A stretch of 64,000 nt of DNA from JAGSOU01 sp049974865 (GCA_049974865.1 JBNGCX010000008.1:1-64000); one strand, 5' to 3'. Numbered from the stretch's first letter, positions 9,483 through 18,040 are shown. Made by a program: numbers and translations. Notes: generated by a model from the letters alone, not told the origin.

Positions 9483-10243
9483 GTGCGCAGGAAGACCATT
9501 CGGTCGCCCTCCGACATCTCGCCGCTGAAGCGGTAGCCGCCGGTGTCGAAATCCCTGAGAGCAGCGGGGTCGGTCAGGCGGTTTTCGCAGATGAAGCGCG
9601 CCATCGCGCCGCGTGCCTTTTTCGCGTAGAAGCTGACGATCTTGGCCTGTCCGTTGCGCTCTTCCATGAAAACCGGGGTGATGACCCGCAGCTTCAGCGC
9701 CTTTTCATCGACCGCGCCGAAATATTCGTTGGAGGCGCAGTTCACCAGCACGTCGCTGTTCGCGGCCTCGGCCGCCGCGTTCAGGGCCTTGGCCAGCCGG
9801 TCGCCCCAATATTCGTACAGGGTCTTGCCACGGGCATTGGCCAGCTTGCTGCCCATCTCCAGCCGGTAGGGCTGGATCGCGTCGAGCGGGCGCAGCAGGC
9901 CATAAAGCCCCGACAGGATGCGCAGATGGTCCTGCGCCCAGCGCAGCGCGTCCTCGTCCAGCGTGCGCGCCTCGAGGCCCGCATATGTGTCGCCGTCGAA
10001 TAGGAAGGCCGCGGGGCGGGTGGCCTCGGGGGCCGGGTCGGCCGCGAAATCGGCGAAGCGGCCGGCGTTCAGCCGCGCCAGCTTGTCCGACAGGCCCATC
10101 AGCTTCTGCAATTCACCCACCGACAGGCCGCGCGCCACGCCGGCCAGATCCACCGCGTCGTCCTGAAAGGCGGGCGCAGTCGGCGCGGGGCCGTCATAGG
10201 GCGACATGTCGAGGCGTTTGGCGGGCGAGATCACGACCAGCAT
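9461..10243 (-). CDS. yaaA: Peroxide-stress protein YaaA (DUF328/UPF0246)
   Basis: The 260-residue product matches the YaaA family over its full length, from MLVVISPAKRLD at the N-terminus through the SGLYGLLRPLDAIQPYRLEMG motif to the C-terminal FYAKKARGAMARFI segment. E. coli YaaA limits free iron and oxidative DNA damage under hydrogen peroxide and binds DNA. Start support is good: GAAAGGAG sits seven bases before the ATG. It is monocistronic in appearance, ending convergently within the VOC gene, with recQ 58 bases upstream on the same strand. Confidence 0.93.
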   Translation of the reverse strand: MLVVISPAKRLDMSPYDGPAPTAPAFQDDAVDLAGVARGLSVGELQKLMGLSDKLARLNAGRFADFAADPAPEATRPAAFLFDGDTYAGLEARTLDEDALRWAQDHLRILSGLYGLLRPLDAIQPYRLEMGSKLANARGKTLYEYWGDRLAKALNAAAEAANSDVLVNCASNEYFGAVDEKALKLRVITPVFMEERNGQAKIVSFYAKKARGAMARFICENRLTDPAALRDFDTGGYRFSGEMSEGDRMVFLRTQVEAAA

Positions 10244-10301
10244 GCGGGGGCTCCTTTCGGTTGAACCCCTTATCTAGCAGAGCGGCGCGCCGGGTCCAGC
10301 C

Positions 10302-12341
10302 TCAGGCCTCGGCCAGCACCTCGAGGAACGCCTCGCCAAAGCGGTCGGCGCGGCGTTCGCCCAGGATGCGGGTCAGCGTGCCCATGTCGCGCGGCTGCAC
10401 CTCGGCCAGTTTCGCCAGCTGCGAGGCCGAGCAGCTGAGCGGTTTGTCAATGCCGCTGGTTCCGCGCGCGAGGTCCGCCTGAACCTCCATCAGCCGGTCG
10501 TAGAGCGCGCCGCCCTCGCGCCCGGCCAGCTTGCGCCGGGCGGGGTGTTCGGGGGCGGGCGCCGCGCCGGTGATGACCTCGAGGAAGCCCGCGCCGTAAC
10601 GCTCCAGCTTGGTCGCGCCGACGCCCGAGATGCGGGCCATCTCGTCCAGCGTGCGCGGCTTGGTCTCGGCCATCTCGATCAGGGTGCGGTCGTTGAACAC
10701 GACATAGGCGGGCACGCGGGCGGCCTCGGCATAGGCGCGGCGCTTGGCCTTCAGCGCCGACAAGAGCGGCGCGTCTTCTTCGGAGACCAGCGCCTTGGCG
10801 ACCGGGCGCGAGGCCTGCTTGCGCAGGGTGTCGCGGCGCAGGGTGATGCTGTCCTCGCCGCGCAGGATGGGGCGGGCGGCCTCGGTCATGCGCAGCGCGC
10901 CGTGGCGTACCGGGTCGGGGCGGACGAGGTCGTGGCCCATCATCTGCCGGAACACCGCCTGCCACTGCCGCTTGTCGAACTCGCGCCCCACGCCGAAGGT
11001 CGGCAGCGCGTCATGGCCGCGGGCGCGGATCTTGTCGGTCTCATTGCCCAGCAGGATATCGATCAGGTGCCCGGTGCCGAAATATTCGCCCGTGCGCAGG
11101 ATGGCCGAGAGCGCCTTGCGCACCGCCTCGGTGCCGTCGAACAGCTCGGGCGGGCTGTCGCAGAGGTCGCAATTGCCGCAAGGCTCCGCCTCTTCGCCGA
11201 AATAGGCCAGCAGAGACTGGCGGCGGCAATGCAGCGCCTCGGCCAGCCCCAGCAGGGCGTTCAGGCGGGCGTGGTCGGCCATGCGGCGTTCGGGCGGCGC
11301 GAGGCTTTCGTCGATCTGGGCACGGCGCAACCGGATGTCGTCGGCGCCGAAGAGCGTCAGCGTCTCGGCGGGGGCGCCGTCGCGACCGGCGCGGCCGATT
11401 TCCTGGTAATAGGCCTCGATCGATTTGGGCAGGTCGGCATGCGCCACCCAGCGGATGTCGGGCTTGTCCACCCCCATGCCGAAGGCGACGGTGGCGACCA
11501 CGATCAGCCCGTCCTCCTGCTGGAACCGCGCCTCGACCGCGCGGCGGGCCTCAGCCTCCATCCCGCCGTGGTAGTGGCAAGCCGTGTGCCCGGCCTCGGA
11601 CAGCGCGCGGGCCAGCGTCTCGGTCTTGGCGCGCGTGCCGCAATAGACGATGCCCGACTGCCCCTTGCGCGCGGCAGCGAAACTCAGGATCTGGCTGCGC
11701 GGATTGTTCTTGGCGGCGAAGGCGAGGTGGATATTGGGCCGGTCGAAACCGTGCAGGAAGGTTTCGGGTGCCTGCCCGTCGAACAGGCGGTTGACGATCT
11801 CCACCCGCGTCTCGGCATCCGCCGTCGCGGTAAAGGCGGCCAGTGGCACGTTCAGCGCCTGGCGCAGCTTGCCGATTTCCAGGTAATCGGGGCGGAAGTC
11901 ATGGCCCCACTGGCTGACGCAATGCGCCTCGTCCACCGCGATCAGCCCCACGCCGATGCGGCGCAGAAGCGTCAATGTGCCGCCCGAGGCCAGACGTTCG
12001 GGCGCCATGTAAAGCAGTTTCAGCTCACCCGTATCGAGCGCGCGGAAGACCGCGTCGGTCTCTTCCTCGGTGTTGCCCGAGGTCAGCGCGCCCGCGGCGA
12101 CGCCCGCCTCGCGCAGCCCCCGCACCTGGTCGCGCATCAGCGCGATCAGCGGCGAGATCACCACCGTCACGCCCTCGCGCACCAGCGCAGGCAGTTGATA
12201 ACACAGGGATTTGCCCCCGCCCGTGGGCATGATGGCCAGCGTGTTGCGGCCCGCGATCACCGCGTCCACGATCTCTTCCTGCCCCGGGCGGAAGGCGTCG
12301 AATCCGAAGACGGAAGAGAGAAGCTCGGGCGCTGAGGGCAT
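10302..12341 (-). CDS. recQ: ATP-dependent DNA helicase RecQ
   Basis: The protein (679 residues from the ATG at 12341) is RecQ, a 3'-5' helicase of recombinational repair. The Walker A motif is MPTGGGKSLCYQLPA, the DEAH box is VDEAHCVSQWGHDFRPDY, and helicase motif VI is QEIGRAGRDG. The RQC zinc-binding site includes CGNCDLC, and a C-terminal HRDC domain follows (DRLMEVQADLARG, ending in LTRILGERRADRFG). An upstream in-frame start at 12386 would add 15 residues outside the conserved N-terminus, so the downstream ATG was chosen. Confidence 0.95.
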   Translation of the reverse strand: MPSAPELLSSVFGFDAFRPGQEEIVDAVIAGRNTLAIMPTGGGKSLCYQLPALVREGVTVVISPLIALMRDQVRGLREAGVAAGALTSGNTEEETDAVFRALDTGELKLLYMAPERLASGGTLTLLRRIGVGLIAVDEAHCVSQWGHDFRPDYLEIGKLRQALNVPLAAFTATADAETRVEIVNRLFDGQAPETFLHGFDRPNIHLAFAAKNNPRSQILSFAAARKGQSGIVYCGTRAKTETLARALSEAGHTACHYHGGMEAEARRAVEARFQQEDGLIVVATVAFGMGVDKPDIRWVAHADLPKSIEAYYQEIGRAGRDGAPAETLTLFGADDIRLRRAQIDESLAPPERRMADHARLNALLGLAEALHCRRQSLLAYFGEEAEPCGNCDLCDSPPELFDGTEAVRKALSAILRTGEYFGTGHLIDILLGNETDKIRARGHDALPTFGVGREFDKRQWQAVFRQMMGHDLVRPDPVRHGALRMTEAARPILRGEDSITLRRDTLRKQASRPVAKALVSEEDAPLLSALKAKRRAYAEAARVPAYVVFNDRTLIEMAETKPRTLDEMARISGVGATKLERYGAGFLEVITGAAPAPEHPARRKLAGREGGALYDRLMEVQADLARGTSGIDKPLSCSASQLAKLAEVQPRDMGTLTRILGERRADRFGEAFLEVLAEA

Positions 12342-12420
12342 GGGTGTGCGGGATTTTACGAAAACTGCTCGGTTTTCATGGAACATCCCACACTAAGATT
12401 CGGTGAACAAGCCTCCGCGG

Positions 12421-12711
12421 TCAGTAAAGGGCCCGGACGATATCCGGGAGGATGATATTCCGAAGCGCCATGATGATGACGAACAGGACCAGGGGTGCCA
12501 GGTCCAAGCCGCCGGTATTGGGGAGAATGTTGCGGATCGGGCGATAGACCGGTTCCAACAGCCGGTTCAGCCCGTCCCAGACCTGGGCGACCAGCGGTTG
12601 CCGCATATTGAGTACCTGGAAGGCGATGAGCCAGCTCATGATGATGTGCACGATCATCACGAAGAACAGGACGGAGAGAAGGAAATCTAGAAGTTTGATA
12701 ACGGTGAACAC
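12421..12711 (-). CDS. YggT family membrane protein
   Basis: The 96-residue protein has two hydrophobic segments (about residues 5-30 and 72-90) around the family signature LLEPVYRPIRNILPNTGGLDLAP. YggT proteins are small inner-membrane proteins linked to osmotic tolerance and, in Gram-positives, to cell-division gene clusters; a biochemical role is not established. The start is a GTG at 12711-12709 with GGAG seven bases upstream. It lies upstream of recQ on the same strand with a 79-base gap. Confidence 0.88.
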   Translation of the reverse strand: MFTVIKLLDFLLSVLFFVMIVHIIMSWLIAFQVLNMRQPLVAQVWDGLNRLLEPVYRPIRNILPNTGGLDLAPLVLFVIIMALRNIILPDIVRALY

Positions 12712-12838
12712 GGTGCGCTCCAGCGGTTTTCCAGAACCCAGTTAGTGTCTGGCACCACAACTGGCAACCGTCTAACGCGACGTATCGCTTGACCGCGCGC
12801 TTGCGACGCGCAGGGTCGCGGGCGAAAGGAGCCCGCCG

Positions 12839-13369
12839 ATGTACCCCTTCATCCGCATGACAAAGGAGCTGTGGAAGAACCGCAGCGCGCCGCCGCTGCC
12901 GCTGACCGGCACCCATGTCTCGCACCATATCTGCTGGCCCTGGGACCTCGATATCTGGTGGGAGCTGAACAACGGCCGGGCGCTGACGCTCTATGATCTC
13001 GGGCGCATCCCGATGGCGCAGCGGATGGGCATGATCCCGGTGCTGCGGGCAAAACGCTGGGGGCTGACCATGGCCGGCGTCTCGGTGCGCTATCGCCGGA
13101 GGGTGCGGATGTTCGACCGGGTCGAGATCCGCTCGCGCTGCGTGGGCTGGGACGAGCGGTTCATATACATCGTGCAGTCGATGTGGAAGGGCGAGACCTG
13201 CACCAGCCAGGCGCTCTATCGCTCGGCGGTGACCGACAGCAACGGCATCGTCGCGCCGGGACGCGTGATCGCGGAACTGGGCGAGGCGGACGAGACTCCG
13301 ACGGTGCCCGACTGGGTGGCGAACTGGATCGAGGCCGAGTCCACCCGCCCCTGGCCGCCCGAAGACTGA
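12839..13369 (+). CDS. Acyl-CoA thioesterase family (hotdog-fold) protein
   Basis: The 176-residue protein resembles the thioesterase family that includes THEM6-like and YbgC/4HBT proteins. The signature WPWDLDIWWELNNGRALTLYD (about residues 35-55) contains the Asp/Asn region of hotdog thioesterases, followed by RYRRRVRMFDRVEIRSRC and FIYIVQSMW strands typical of the fold. It probably hydrolyses an acyl-CoA, but no substrate can be assigned. The ATG has AAAGGAG upstream. It is followed by the UMF1 transporter gene after 63 bases. Confidence 0.8.
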   Translation: MYPFIRMTKELWKNRSAPPLPLTGTHVSHHICWPWDLDIWWELNNGRALTLYDLGRIPMAQRMGMIPVLRAKRWGLTMAGVSVRYRRRVRMFDRVEIRSRCVGWDERFIYIVQSMWKGETCTSQALYRSAVTDSNGIVAPGRVIAELGEADETPTVPDWVANWIEAESTRPWPPED

Positions 13370-13432
13370 CCGTCGCATCTTGCGCGCGCCGCGCTTTGGC
13401 GGTCATATCGGGACAACAAGAGGGGACAGGGC

Positions 13433-14776
13433 ATGGCAGAGGTGAATGCGCGCAGGCGCATCTGGGGATGGTGGGCTTTCGACTGGGCCAGCCAGCCCTA
13501 CAACACCCTTCTGCTGACCTTCGTCTTCGCACCTTACGTCAAGGACCTGCTGGGGGACGGCTCGGCCGCGCAGGCGGCCTGGGGCTATGGTGTCGGGGCG
13601 GCGGGCCTGCTAATCGCGGTTCTGGCGCCGGTGCTGGGCGCCATCGCCGACCGGGCCGGGGGGCGGATGCGCTTCATCTGGCTGTTCTCGGCGCTTTACC
13701 TCGTCGGGGCCTGGGGGCTGTGGTACGCCGTGCCGGGGGATTTCAGCCTCGCGCTGATCATGCTGCTGTTCGGGCTGGGCCTGGTGGGCATGGAGTTCGC
13801 GACCATCTTCACCAATGCCATGCTGCCCGACCTCGGCCCGCGCGAGGAGATGGGGCGGATATCGGGCACCGGCTGGGCGCTGGGCTATGTCGGCGGCGTG
13901 CTGGCGCTGGCGATCATGCTGCTGCTCTTCGCCGAGAACGCCGAGACGGGCCGGACCCTGATCGGGATCGAGCCGGTCCTCGGCCTTGACCCCGCCACGC
14001 GCGAGGGGACCCGCGCCGTCGGCCCCTTTACGGCGCTGTGGTACGCGCTGTTCATGATCCCCTTCTTCCTGTGGGTGCGCGAGCCCGGGCGCCAGGCCGG
14101 CGAGACCATGCGCCAGGCCGTGCGCGCCGCGCTGCCCGAGCTGCGCCTGACCCTGCGCCACCTGCCCGAGAGCCGCAGCCTGTTCGCCTATCTCGGCTCG
14201 TCGATGTTCTACCGCGACGCGCTGAACGGGATGTATGTCTTCGGCGGCATCTATGCCGCGGGGGTGCTGGAGTGGTCGGTGGTCGATGTCGGCATCTTCG
14301 GCATCCTCGCCGCCATCGCCGGGGCGCTGTTCGCCTGGATCGGCGGGCGCGCCGACACGCGCTTCGGCCCCAAGCCGGTGATCGCCGCCTCTGTGCTGAT
14401 CCTGACGGCGGTGGCGCTGGGCGTGGTTTTCGTGTCGCGCGACAGCGTCTTCGGCATTCCCGTCGCGCCCGAGTCCAGCCTGCCCGACATCGCCTTCTAC
14501 ATCCTCGGCGCGACCATCGGTGCGGCGGGCGGCGCGCTGCAATCGGCCAGCCGCACCATGATGGTGCGCCAGGCCCGCCCCGGCCGCATGACCGAGGCCT
14601 TCGGCCTCTACGCGCTGGCGGGCAAGGCGACCTCGTTCATCGCGCCGCTTTCGATCGGGGTGGTTACCGACCTGACCGGCAGCCAGCAGATGGGCATCAC
14701 CCCCCTGATCGTCCTTTTTCTGATCGGGCTTTTGCTGCTATCCTTCGTCAAACCCGATGGCGAACGAGCAGCGTAA
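13433..14776 (+). CDS. MFS transporter, UMF1/Atg22-like family
   Basis: The 447-residue integral membrane protein begins with RIWGWWAFDWASQPYNTLLLTFVFAPY, the hallmark N-terminus of UMF1 (unknown major facilitator 1) transporters related to yeast Atg22, a vacuolar amino-acid effluxer. About twelve hydrophobic segments can be traced, and the cytoplasmic loop after TM6 is longer than the others, as expected for MFS proteins. The substrate is unknown. Its TAA stop shares bases with the ATG of mepA (TAATG), implying co-translation with a murein hydrolase gene. Confidence 0.88.
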   Translation: MAEVNARRRIWGWWAFDWASQPYNTLLLTFVFAPYVKDLLGDGSAAQAAWGYGVGAAGLLIAVLAPVLGAIADRAGGRMRFIWLFSALYLVGAWGLWYAVPGDFSLALIMLLFGLGLVGMEFATIFTNAMLPDLGPREEMGRISGTGWALGYVGGVLALAIMLLLFAENAETGRTLIGIEPVLGLDPATREGTRAVGPFTALWYALFMIPFFLWVREPGRQAGETMRQAVRAALPELRLTLRHLPESRSLFAYLGSSMFYRDALNGMYVFGGIYAAGVLEWSVVDVGIFGILAAIAGALFAWIGGRADTRFGPKPVIAASVLILTAVALGVVFVSRDSVFGIPVAPESSLPDIAFYILGATIGAAGGALQSASRTMMVRQARPGRMTEAFGLYALAGKATSFIAPLSIGVVTDLTGSQQMGITPLIVLFLIGLLLLSFVKPDGERAA

Positions 14777-15666
14777 TGGTCCGACTCCTCCCCCTCCTTG
14801 CCCTGATCCTGGGGCTGGCCGCCCCCGCCTTGGCGCAAGAGAAGGCGAATGTCCTGTTCGGGGCGAAGAAGACCGCCTCGTCCCAGCCGCCCGCGGCCAT
14901 CGGCTCCTACGCCAAGGGCTGCGCGTCCGGGCTGGTGGAGCTGCCCGAGACCGGCCCCACCTGGCAGGCCATGCGCCTGAGCCGCAACCGCAACTGGGGC
15001 CACCCCGAGACCATCGCCTTCATCAAGCGCCTCAGCGTCGAAGCCACGCGCCACGGCTGGGCCGGGCTCTATGTCGGGGATATCAGCCAGCCGCGCGGCG
15101 GGCCGATGACCTCGGGGCACCGCTCGCACCAGATCGGGCTGGACGTGGATATCTGGATGTACCCGCCCAAGCGGGTGAACCTCAACCGCCGCGAGCGCGA
15201 GAAGCTGAGCTCCGTCTCGGTGCGCAGCGCGGACCAGCGCGGCCTCAACGGCAACTGGACCCGGGCGCATTTCGAGATCATCAAGGCCGCCGCGCAGGAC
15301 CCGGTGGTGGACCGCATCTTCGTCACCGCACCGGTGAAGATCGAGATGTGCCGCTCCGCCAAGCGCTCGGACAAGAAATGGCTGCAGAAGGTCCGGCCGC
15401 TCTATGGCCATCACTACCATTTTCACGTCCGGCTGAAATGCCCCGCCGGCTCGCGCGATTGCGTGACCCAGAGGCCGACGGTGGCCGAGCTGTCCAAGGG
15501 CGGCGACGGCTGTGACGAGACGCTGACGTGGTGGGTCACCGATTACCTGAACCCGCCGAAGACCACCGGAAAAACGGACGAAACCGCCCCCAAACGCCGC
15601 CATCCCCGCGATTACACGATGAAGGATCTGCCCCGCCAATGCGCCAACGTCTTGGCCTCCCGCTGA
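14776..15666 (+). CDS. mepA: Penicillin-insensitive murein endopeptidase
   Basis: The 296-residue periplasmic protein carries a signal peptide (LLPLLALILGLAAPALA) and the LAS-type metallopeptidase core of MepA, which cleaves D-alanyl-meso-diaminopimelyl cross-links in peptidoglycan. Zinc-site elements are visible in SGHRSHQIGLDVDIW (about residues 113-127) and in the late GHHYHFHVRLKCP motif. Conserved cysteines for disulfides (KGCASG, IEMCRS, CPAGSRDC) match the family. The ATG overlaps the preceding transporter stop, and the next gene starts inside its 3' end. Confidence 0.94.
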   Translation: MVRLLPLLALILGLAAPALAQEKANVLFGAKKTASSQPPAAIGSYAKGCASGLVELPETGPTWQAMRLSRNRNWGHPETIAFIKRLSVEATRHGWAGLYVGDISQPRGGPMTSGHRSHQIGLDVDIWMYPPKRVNLNRREREKLSSVSVRSADQRGLNGNWTRAHFEIIKAAAQDPVVDRIFVTAPVKIEMCRSAKRSDKKWLQKVRPLYGHHYHFHVRLKCPAGSRDCVTQRPTVAELSKGGDGCDETLTWWVTDYLNPPKTTGKTDETAPKRRHPRDYTMKDLPRQCANVLASR

Positions 15667-16559
15667 TCCTCGCGCTGCTGGCGCTTTCCACGCTGACCTC
15701 TGCCACCGCGACGCCGGACCGCGCGAAACTGGCCGGTCGGCTGAGCTGGTCGATGCGCGGCGAGGCCTTCGGCGGGCTGTCGGGGCTGGAGCTGACGGGC
15801 GATGGCACCCTGTTCACCGCCCTGTCGGACCGGGGCCGCCTCGTCACCGGGCGCATTCTGCGCGAGGACGGCGAGATCTCGGGCGTGGCCGATCTGCGCC
15901 TGACGCCTCTGAAAAACACCAAGGGTGGCCCGCTGAAGAAATTCCACAGCGATGCCGAGGGGCTGGCGATCCGCTCCGACGGGCGGCTCTATATCTCCTT
16001 CGAGGGCTATCACCGCGTCTGGACCTATCGCGACGGCACCTCCGAGGCCGCCTGGCTGCCGCGCCACCCGGATTTCAAGGTGATGCAGGCCAATGCCTCA
16101 CTCGAGGCGCTGGCCATCGCGCCCGACGGCACGCTCTACACCCTGCCCGAGCGCAGCGGGCGCAAGGAGTGGCCCTTCCCCGTCTACCGCTACCGGCACG
16201 GGACCTGGACCCAGCCCTTCACCTTGCCGCGGCGGGACGATTTCTTGCCGGTGGGGGCGGATTTCGGTCCCGACGGGCGGCTCTACCTGCTGGAGCGCGA
16301 CTTCCGCGGTCTGTTCGGCTTCCGCAGCCGGGTGCGGCGGTTCGAGGTCACGCCCGGGGGGCTGGCCGGCGAGCAGATCCTGCTGACCACCTATGCCGGC
16401 CAGCACGACAACCTCGAGGGGCTGTCGGTCTGGCGCGACGCGGGCGGCGCGATCCGGCTGACCATGGTGTCGGACGACAATTTCAACCGCCTGCAGCGCA
16501 CCGAGTTCGTCGAATACCGGCTGGAGGACGGGCTTGATCCGTCGGGGCAGGGGCGGTAG
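15639..16559 (+). CDS. Exported esterase-like phytase-family protein
   Basis: The 306-residue product starts with a signal peptide (LPLILALLALSTLTSATA) and continues as the 'esterase-like activity of phytase' domain: GLSGLELTGDGTLFTALSDRG, DAEGLAIRSDGRLYISFEGYHRVW, SLEALAIAPDGTLYTLPE, VGADFGPDGRLYLLERDF and NLEGLSVW repeats consistent with a beta-propeller. Its substrate is unknown; the family name reflects distant similarity rather than shown phosphatase activity. The ATG lies 28 bases inside the end of mepA, so the two are probably one operon. Confidence 0.83.
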   Translation: MRQRLGLPLILALLALSTLTSATATPDRAKLAGRLSWSMRGEAFGGLSGLELTGDGTLFTALSDRGRLVTGRILREDGEISGVADLRLTPLKNTKGGPLKKFHSDAEGLAIRSDGRLYISFEGYHRVWTYRDGTSEAAWLPRHPDFKVMQANASLEALAIAPDGTLYTLPERSGRKEWPFPVYRYRHGTWTQPFTLPRRDDFLPVGADFGPDGRLYLLERDFRGLFGFRSRVRRFEVTPGGLAGEQILLTTYAGQHDNLEGLSVWRDAGGAIRLTMVSDDNFNRLQRTEFVEYRLEDGLDPSGQGR

Positions 16560-16625
16560 ACAGCCGCGTTCGCCTGTGACGGGCGGGCCAAGTCTCCGCC
16601 ACCTTGTCAAAACGGATCGATCGAT

Positions 16626-17246
16626 ATGACCCGCATTCTTCCCGGCGTGATCGCCATGGCCGCGGTCGTCGTGGCCTCCAACATCTTGGTGCAGTTCCTG
16701 TTCGGCCAATGGCTGACATGGGGCGCCTTCACCTATCCCATCGCCTTCCTCGTCACCGACGTGATGAACCGCGTCTACGGCCCGGGCCCGGCCCGCAAGG
16801 TGGTGTTCGCCGGCTTCGTCACCGGCGTCGTCTGCTCGCTCATCGGCACCCAGATCATGGGCGAGTTCGGCCCGCTGGTGACGCTGCGCATCGCCATCGG
16901 CTCGGGCGCGGCCTTCCTGACCGCGCAGCTGCTGGACGTGGCCATCTTCGACCGCCTGCGCGAAGGCGCGTGGTGGCGGGCGCCGCTGGCCTCGACCCTT
17001 GTCGGGTCGTCCGTGGATACCGCGATTTTCTTTACGATTGCCTTCTCGGGCGCGCTGACCTTCATCGAGCCCGCCAACGACGTGTCCTGGGCCAACGAGG
17101 CGCTGCCCCTGCTGGGCATGGGGCCGGTCGTGCCGCTGTGGGTGTCGCTGGCCTGCGCCGACTGGCTGGTCAAGCTGAGCCTGGCCCTGCTGGCGCTGGT
17201 GCCGTTCCGCCTGATCGTCGATCGGCTGCGAGCACAGGTTGCGTGA
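16626..17246 (+). CDS. yhhQ: Queuosine precursor transporter (VUT family)
   Basis: The 206-residue membrane protein has about six hydrophobic segments and the VUT/YhhQ signature FLVTDVMNRVYGPGPARKVVFAGF plus the later SSVDTAIFFTIAF motif. In E. coli YhhQ imports preQ0/preQ1 for queuosine tRNA modification; this role is inferred by homology. The gene is free-standing on the plus strand. Its stop at 17244-17246 is followed almost directly by the TTGACA of a separate small transcription unit. Confidence 0.9.
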   Translation: MTRILPGVIAMAAVVVASNILVQFLFGQWLTWGAFTYPIAFLVTDVMNRVYGPGPARKVVFAGFVTGVVCSLIGTQIMGEFGPLVTLRIAIGSGAAFLTAQLLDVAIFDRLREGAWWRAPLASTLVGSSVDTAIFFTIAFSGALTFIEPANDVSWANEALPLLGMGPVVPLWVSLACADWLVKLSLALLALVPFRLIVDRLRAQVA

Positions 17247-17252
17247 AAAGTT

Positions 17253-17258
17253 TTGACA
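17253..17258 (+). promoter_or_regulatory. Possible -35 element of the small transcript
   Basis: A perfect TTGACA stands seven bases after the yhhQ stop in a locally AT-rich stretch. No good -10 hexamer occurs at 16-18 bases; TAGATA at 17283-17288 is 24 bases away. The -35 assignment is therefore tentative. Confidence 0.35.
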
Positions 17259-17299
17259 AACACAAAATCTGTGGCACCCTTCTAGATAACGGCAACAGC

Positions 17300-17373
17300 A
17301 GAAAGGAGGTGGTCCAGTGTCTAGAGTGATGTTGGCGAGAGGGATCAAGACAGTCAGGGGGGCCGTGACCTGA
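17300..17373 (+). CDS. 18-codon micro-ORF behind a 16-base anti-SD complement
   Basis: AGAAAGGAGGTGGTCC at 17300-17315 pairs with all 16 bases of the common 16S rRNA 3' end (GGATCACCTCCTTTCT), with a single G-U wobble. Seven bases after GGAGG a GTG at 17317 opens an 18-codon frame, MSRVMLARGIKTVRGAVT, ending TGA at 17371-17373. An in-frame TAA at 17287 excludes a longer protein. The peptide is basic and resembles no family that I can name. It sits in a short unit with its own terminator, upstream of the ribosome-rescue gene arfB. Whether the peptide, the ribosome pairing or the RNA is the functional product is open. Confidence 0.5.
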
Positions 17374-17442
17374 AGGCAATCCTTGAGGTTGAACACCCCT
17401 GATTGGGCATGGCTCTAACTGAACCATCTCCCATAGATCTCG
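17374..17442 (+). ncRNA. 3' part of the small transcript, possible structured RNA
   Basis: After the micro-ORF about 70 bases remain before the terminator. CAATC at 17377 and GATTG about 25 bases later can pair weakly, and GGTTGA/TGAACC segments suggest further structure. No Rfam family is recognised by eye. The whole unit would be about 190 bases. Confidence 0.3.
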
Positions 17443-17476
17443 AAGGGCCGTCTGATCTGGGCGGCCCTTTTCATTT
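17443..17476 (+). terminator. Rho-independent terminator of the small transcript
   Basis: AAGGGCCG at 17443-17450 pairs perfectly with CGGCCCTT at 17462-17469 (8-bp stem, 11-base loop) and is followed by TTCATTT. This gives the micro-ORF unit its own 3' end and separates it from arfB. Confidence 0.75.
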
Positions 17477-17491
17477 GGCCGTTTGGCCCCG

Positions 17492-17531
17492 TATGACTCG
17501 CATATGAACCGCATATGACTCCTGTATGAGC
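17492..17531 (+). repeat. Four 11-bp phased TATGA repeats upstream of arfB
   Basis: TATGA occurs at 17492, 17503, 17514 and 17525, exactly 11 bases apart, as TATGACTCGCA / TATGAACCGCA / TATGACTCCTG / TATGAGC. The array ends 26 bases before the arfB start and may be a binding site in the arfB promoter or 5' UTR. No known operator is recognised. Confidence 0.6.
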
Positions 17532-17556
17532 TTTTCCACCCACGGAGCGCCCGCCC

Positions 17557-17979
17557 ATGCTGCGCATCAATGACCAGATCGACATCCAGGACTGGGAACT
17601 GACCGAGCAGTTCGTCCGCTCCTCCGGCCCCGGCGGGCAGAACGTCAACAAGGTTGCCACGGCGGTCGAGCTGCGCTTCGAGGCGGAACGCTCGCCCGCG
17701 CTGCCCGATCCGGTGAAGCGGCGGCTGAAGCGGCTGGCCGGGCGGCGCTGGACCAAGGAAGGGGCGGTGGTGATCTTCTGCGACGAGACCCGCCACCAGG
17801 CCCGCAACCGCGAGATCGCCCGCGAGCGGCTGGCCGAGCTCATCCGCAAGGCGCTGGTGAAGCCCAAGCGGCGGGTGCCGACCAAGCCCACGCTGGGGTC
17901 GAAAAAGCGCCGTCTGAAGGCAAAGAAGGAGCGGGGCGAGGTGAAGGCGCTGCGCGGCAAGGTGAGCGGGGAGGAATGA
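17557..17979 (+). CDS. arfB: Alternative ribosome-rescue factor B (peptidyl-tRNA hydrolase)
   Basis: The 140-residue protein is ArfB (YaeJ), a release-factor homologue that enters stalled, mRNA-less ribosomes and hydrolyses the peptidyl-tRNA. The catalytic GGQ lies in RSSGPGGQNVNK (residues 26-28). The basic tail (RRVPTKPTLGSKKRRLKAKKERGEVKAL split by the linker) is the part that fills the mRNA channel in E. coli ArfB. Length and layout are normal. It follows the small terminated transcript and the phased repeats, and ends convergently with the DUF2238 gene. Confidence 0.95.
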   Translation: MLRINDQIDIQDWELTEQFVRSSGPGGQNVNKVATAVELRFEAERSPALPDPVKRRLKRLAGRRWTKEGAVVIFCDETRHQARNREIARERLAELIRKALVKPKRRVPTKPTLGSKKRRLKAKKERGEVKALRGKVSGEE

Positions 17980-18040
17980 GCGCGCTGCCTGCGCGGAACA
18001 GCAGTACCGAGGGCAGCGCCCGCCCCTCGGGTCGGTCGCT

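Noticed and set aside
12342..12386. N-terminal extension of RecQ from an upstream ATG
   Set aside because: The added residues have no counterpart in the conserved RecQ start; the ATG at 12341 is the better choice.
17271..17290. Possible sigma-54 promoter (TGGCAC near 17273)
   Set aside because: The -12 GC element is missing at the right spacing; what follows is TAGAT.
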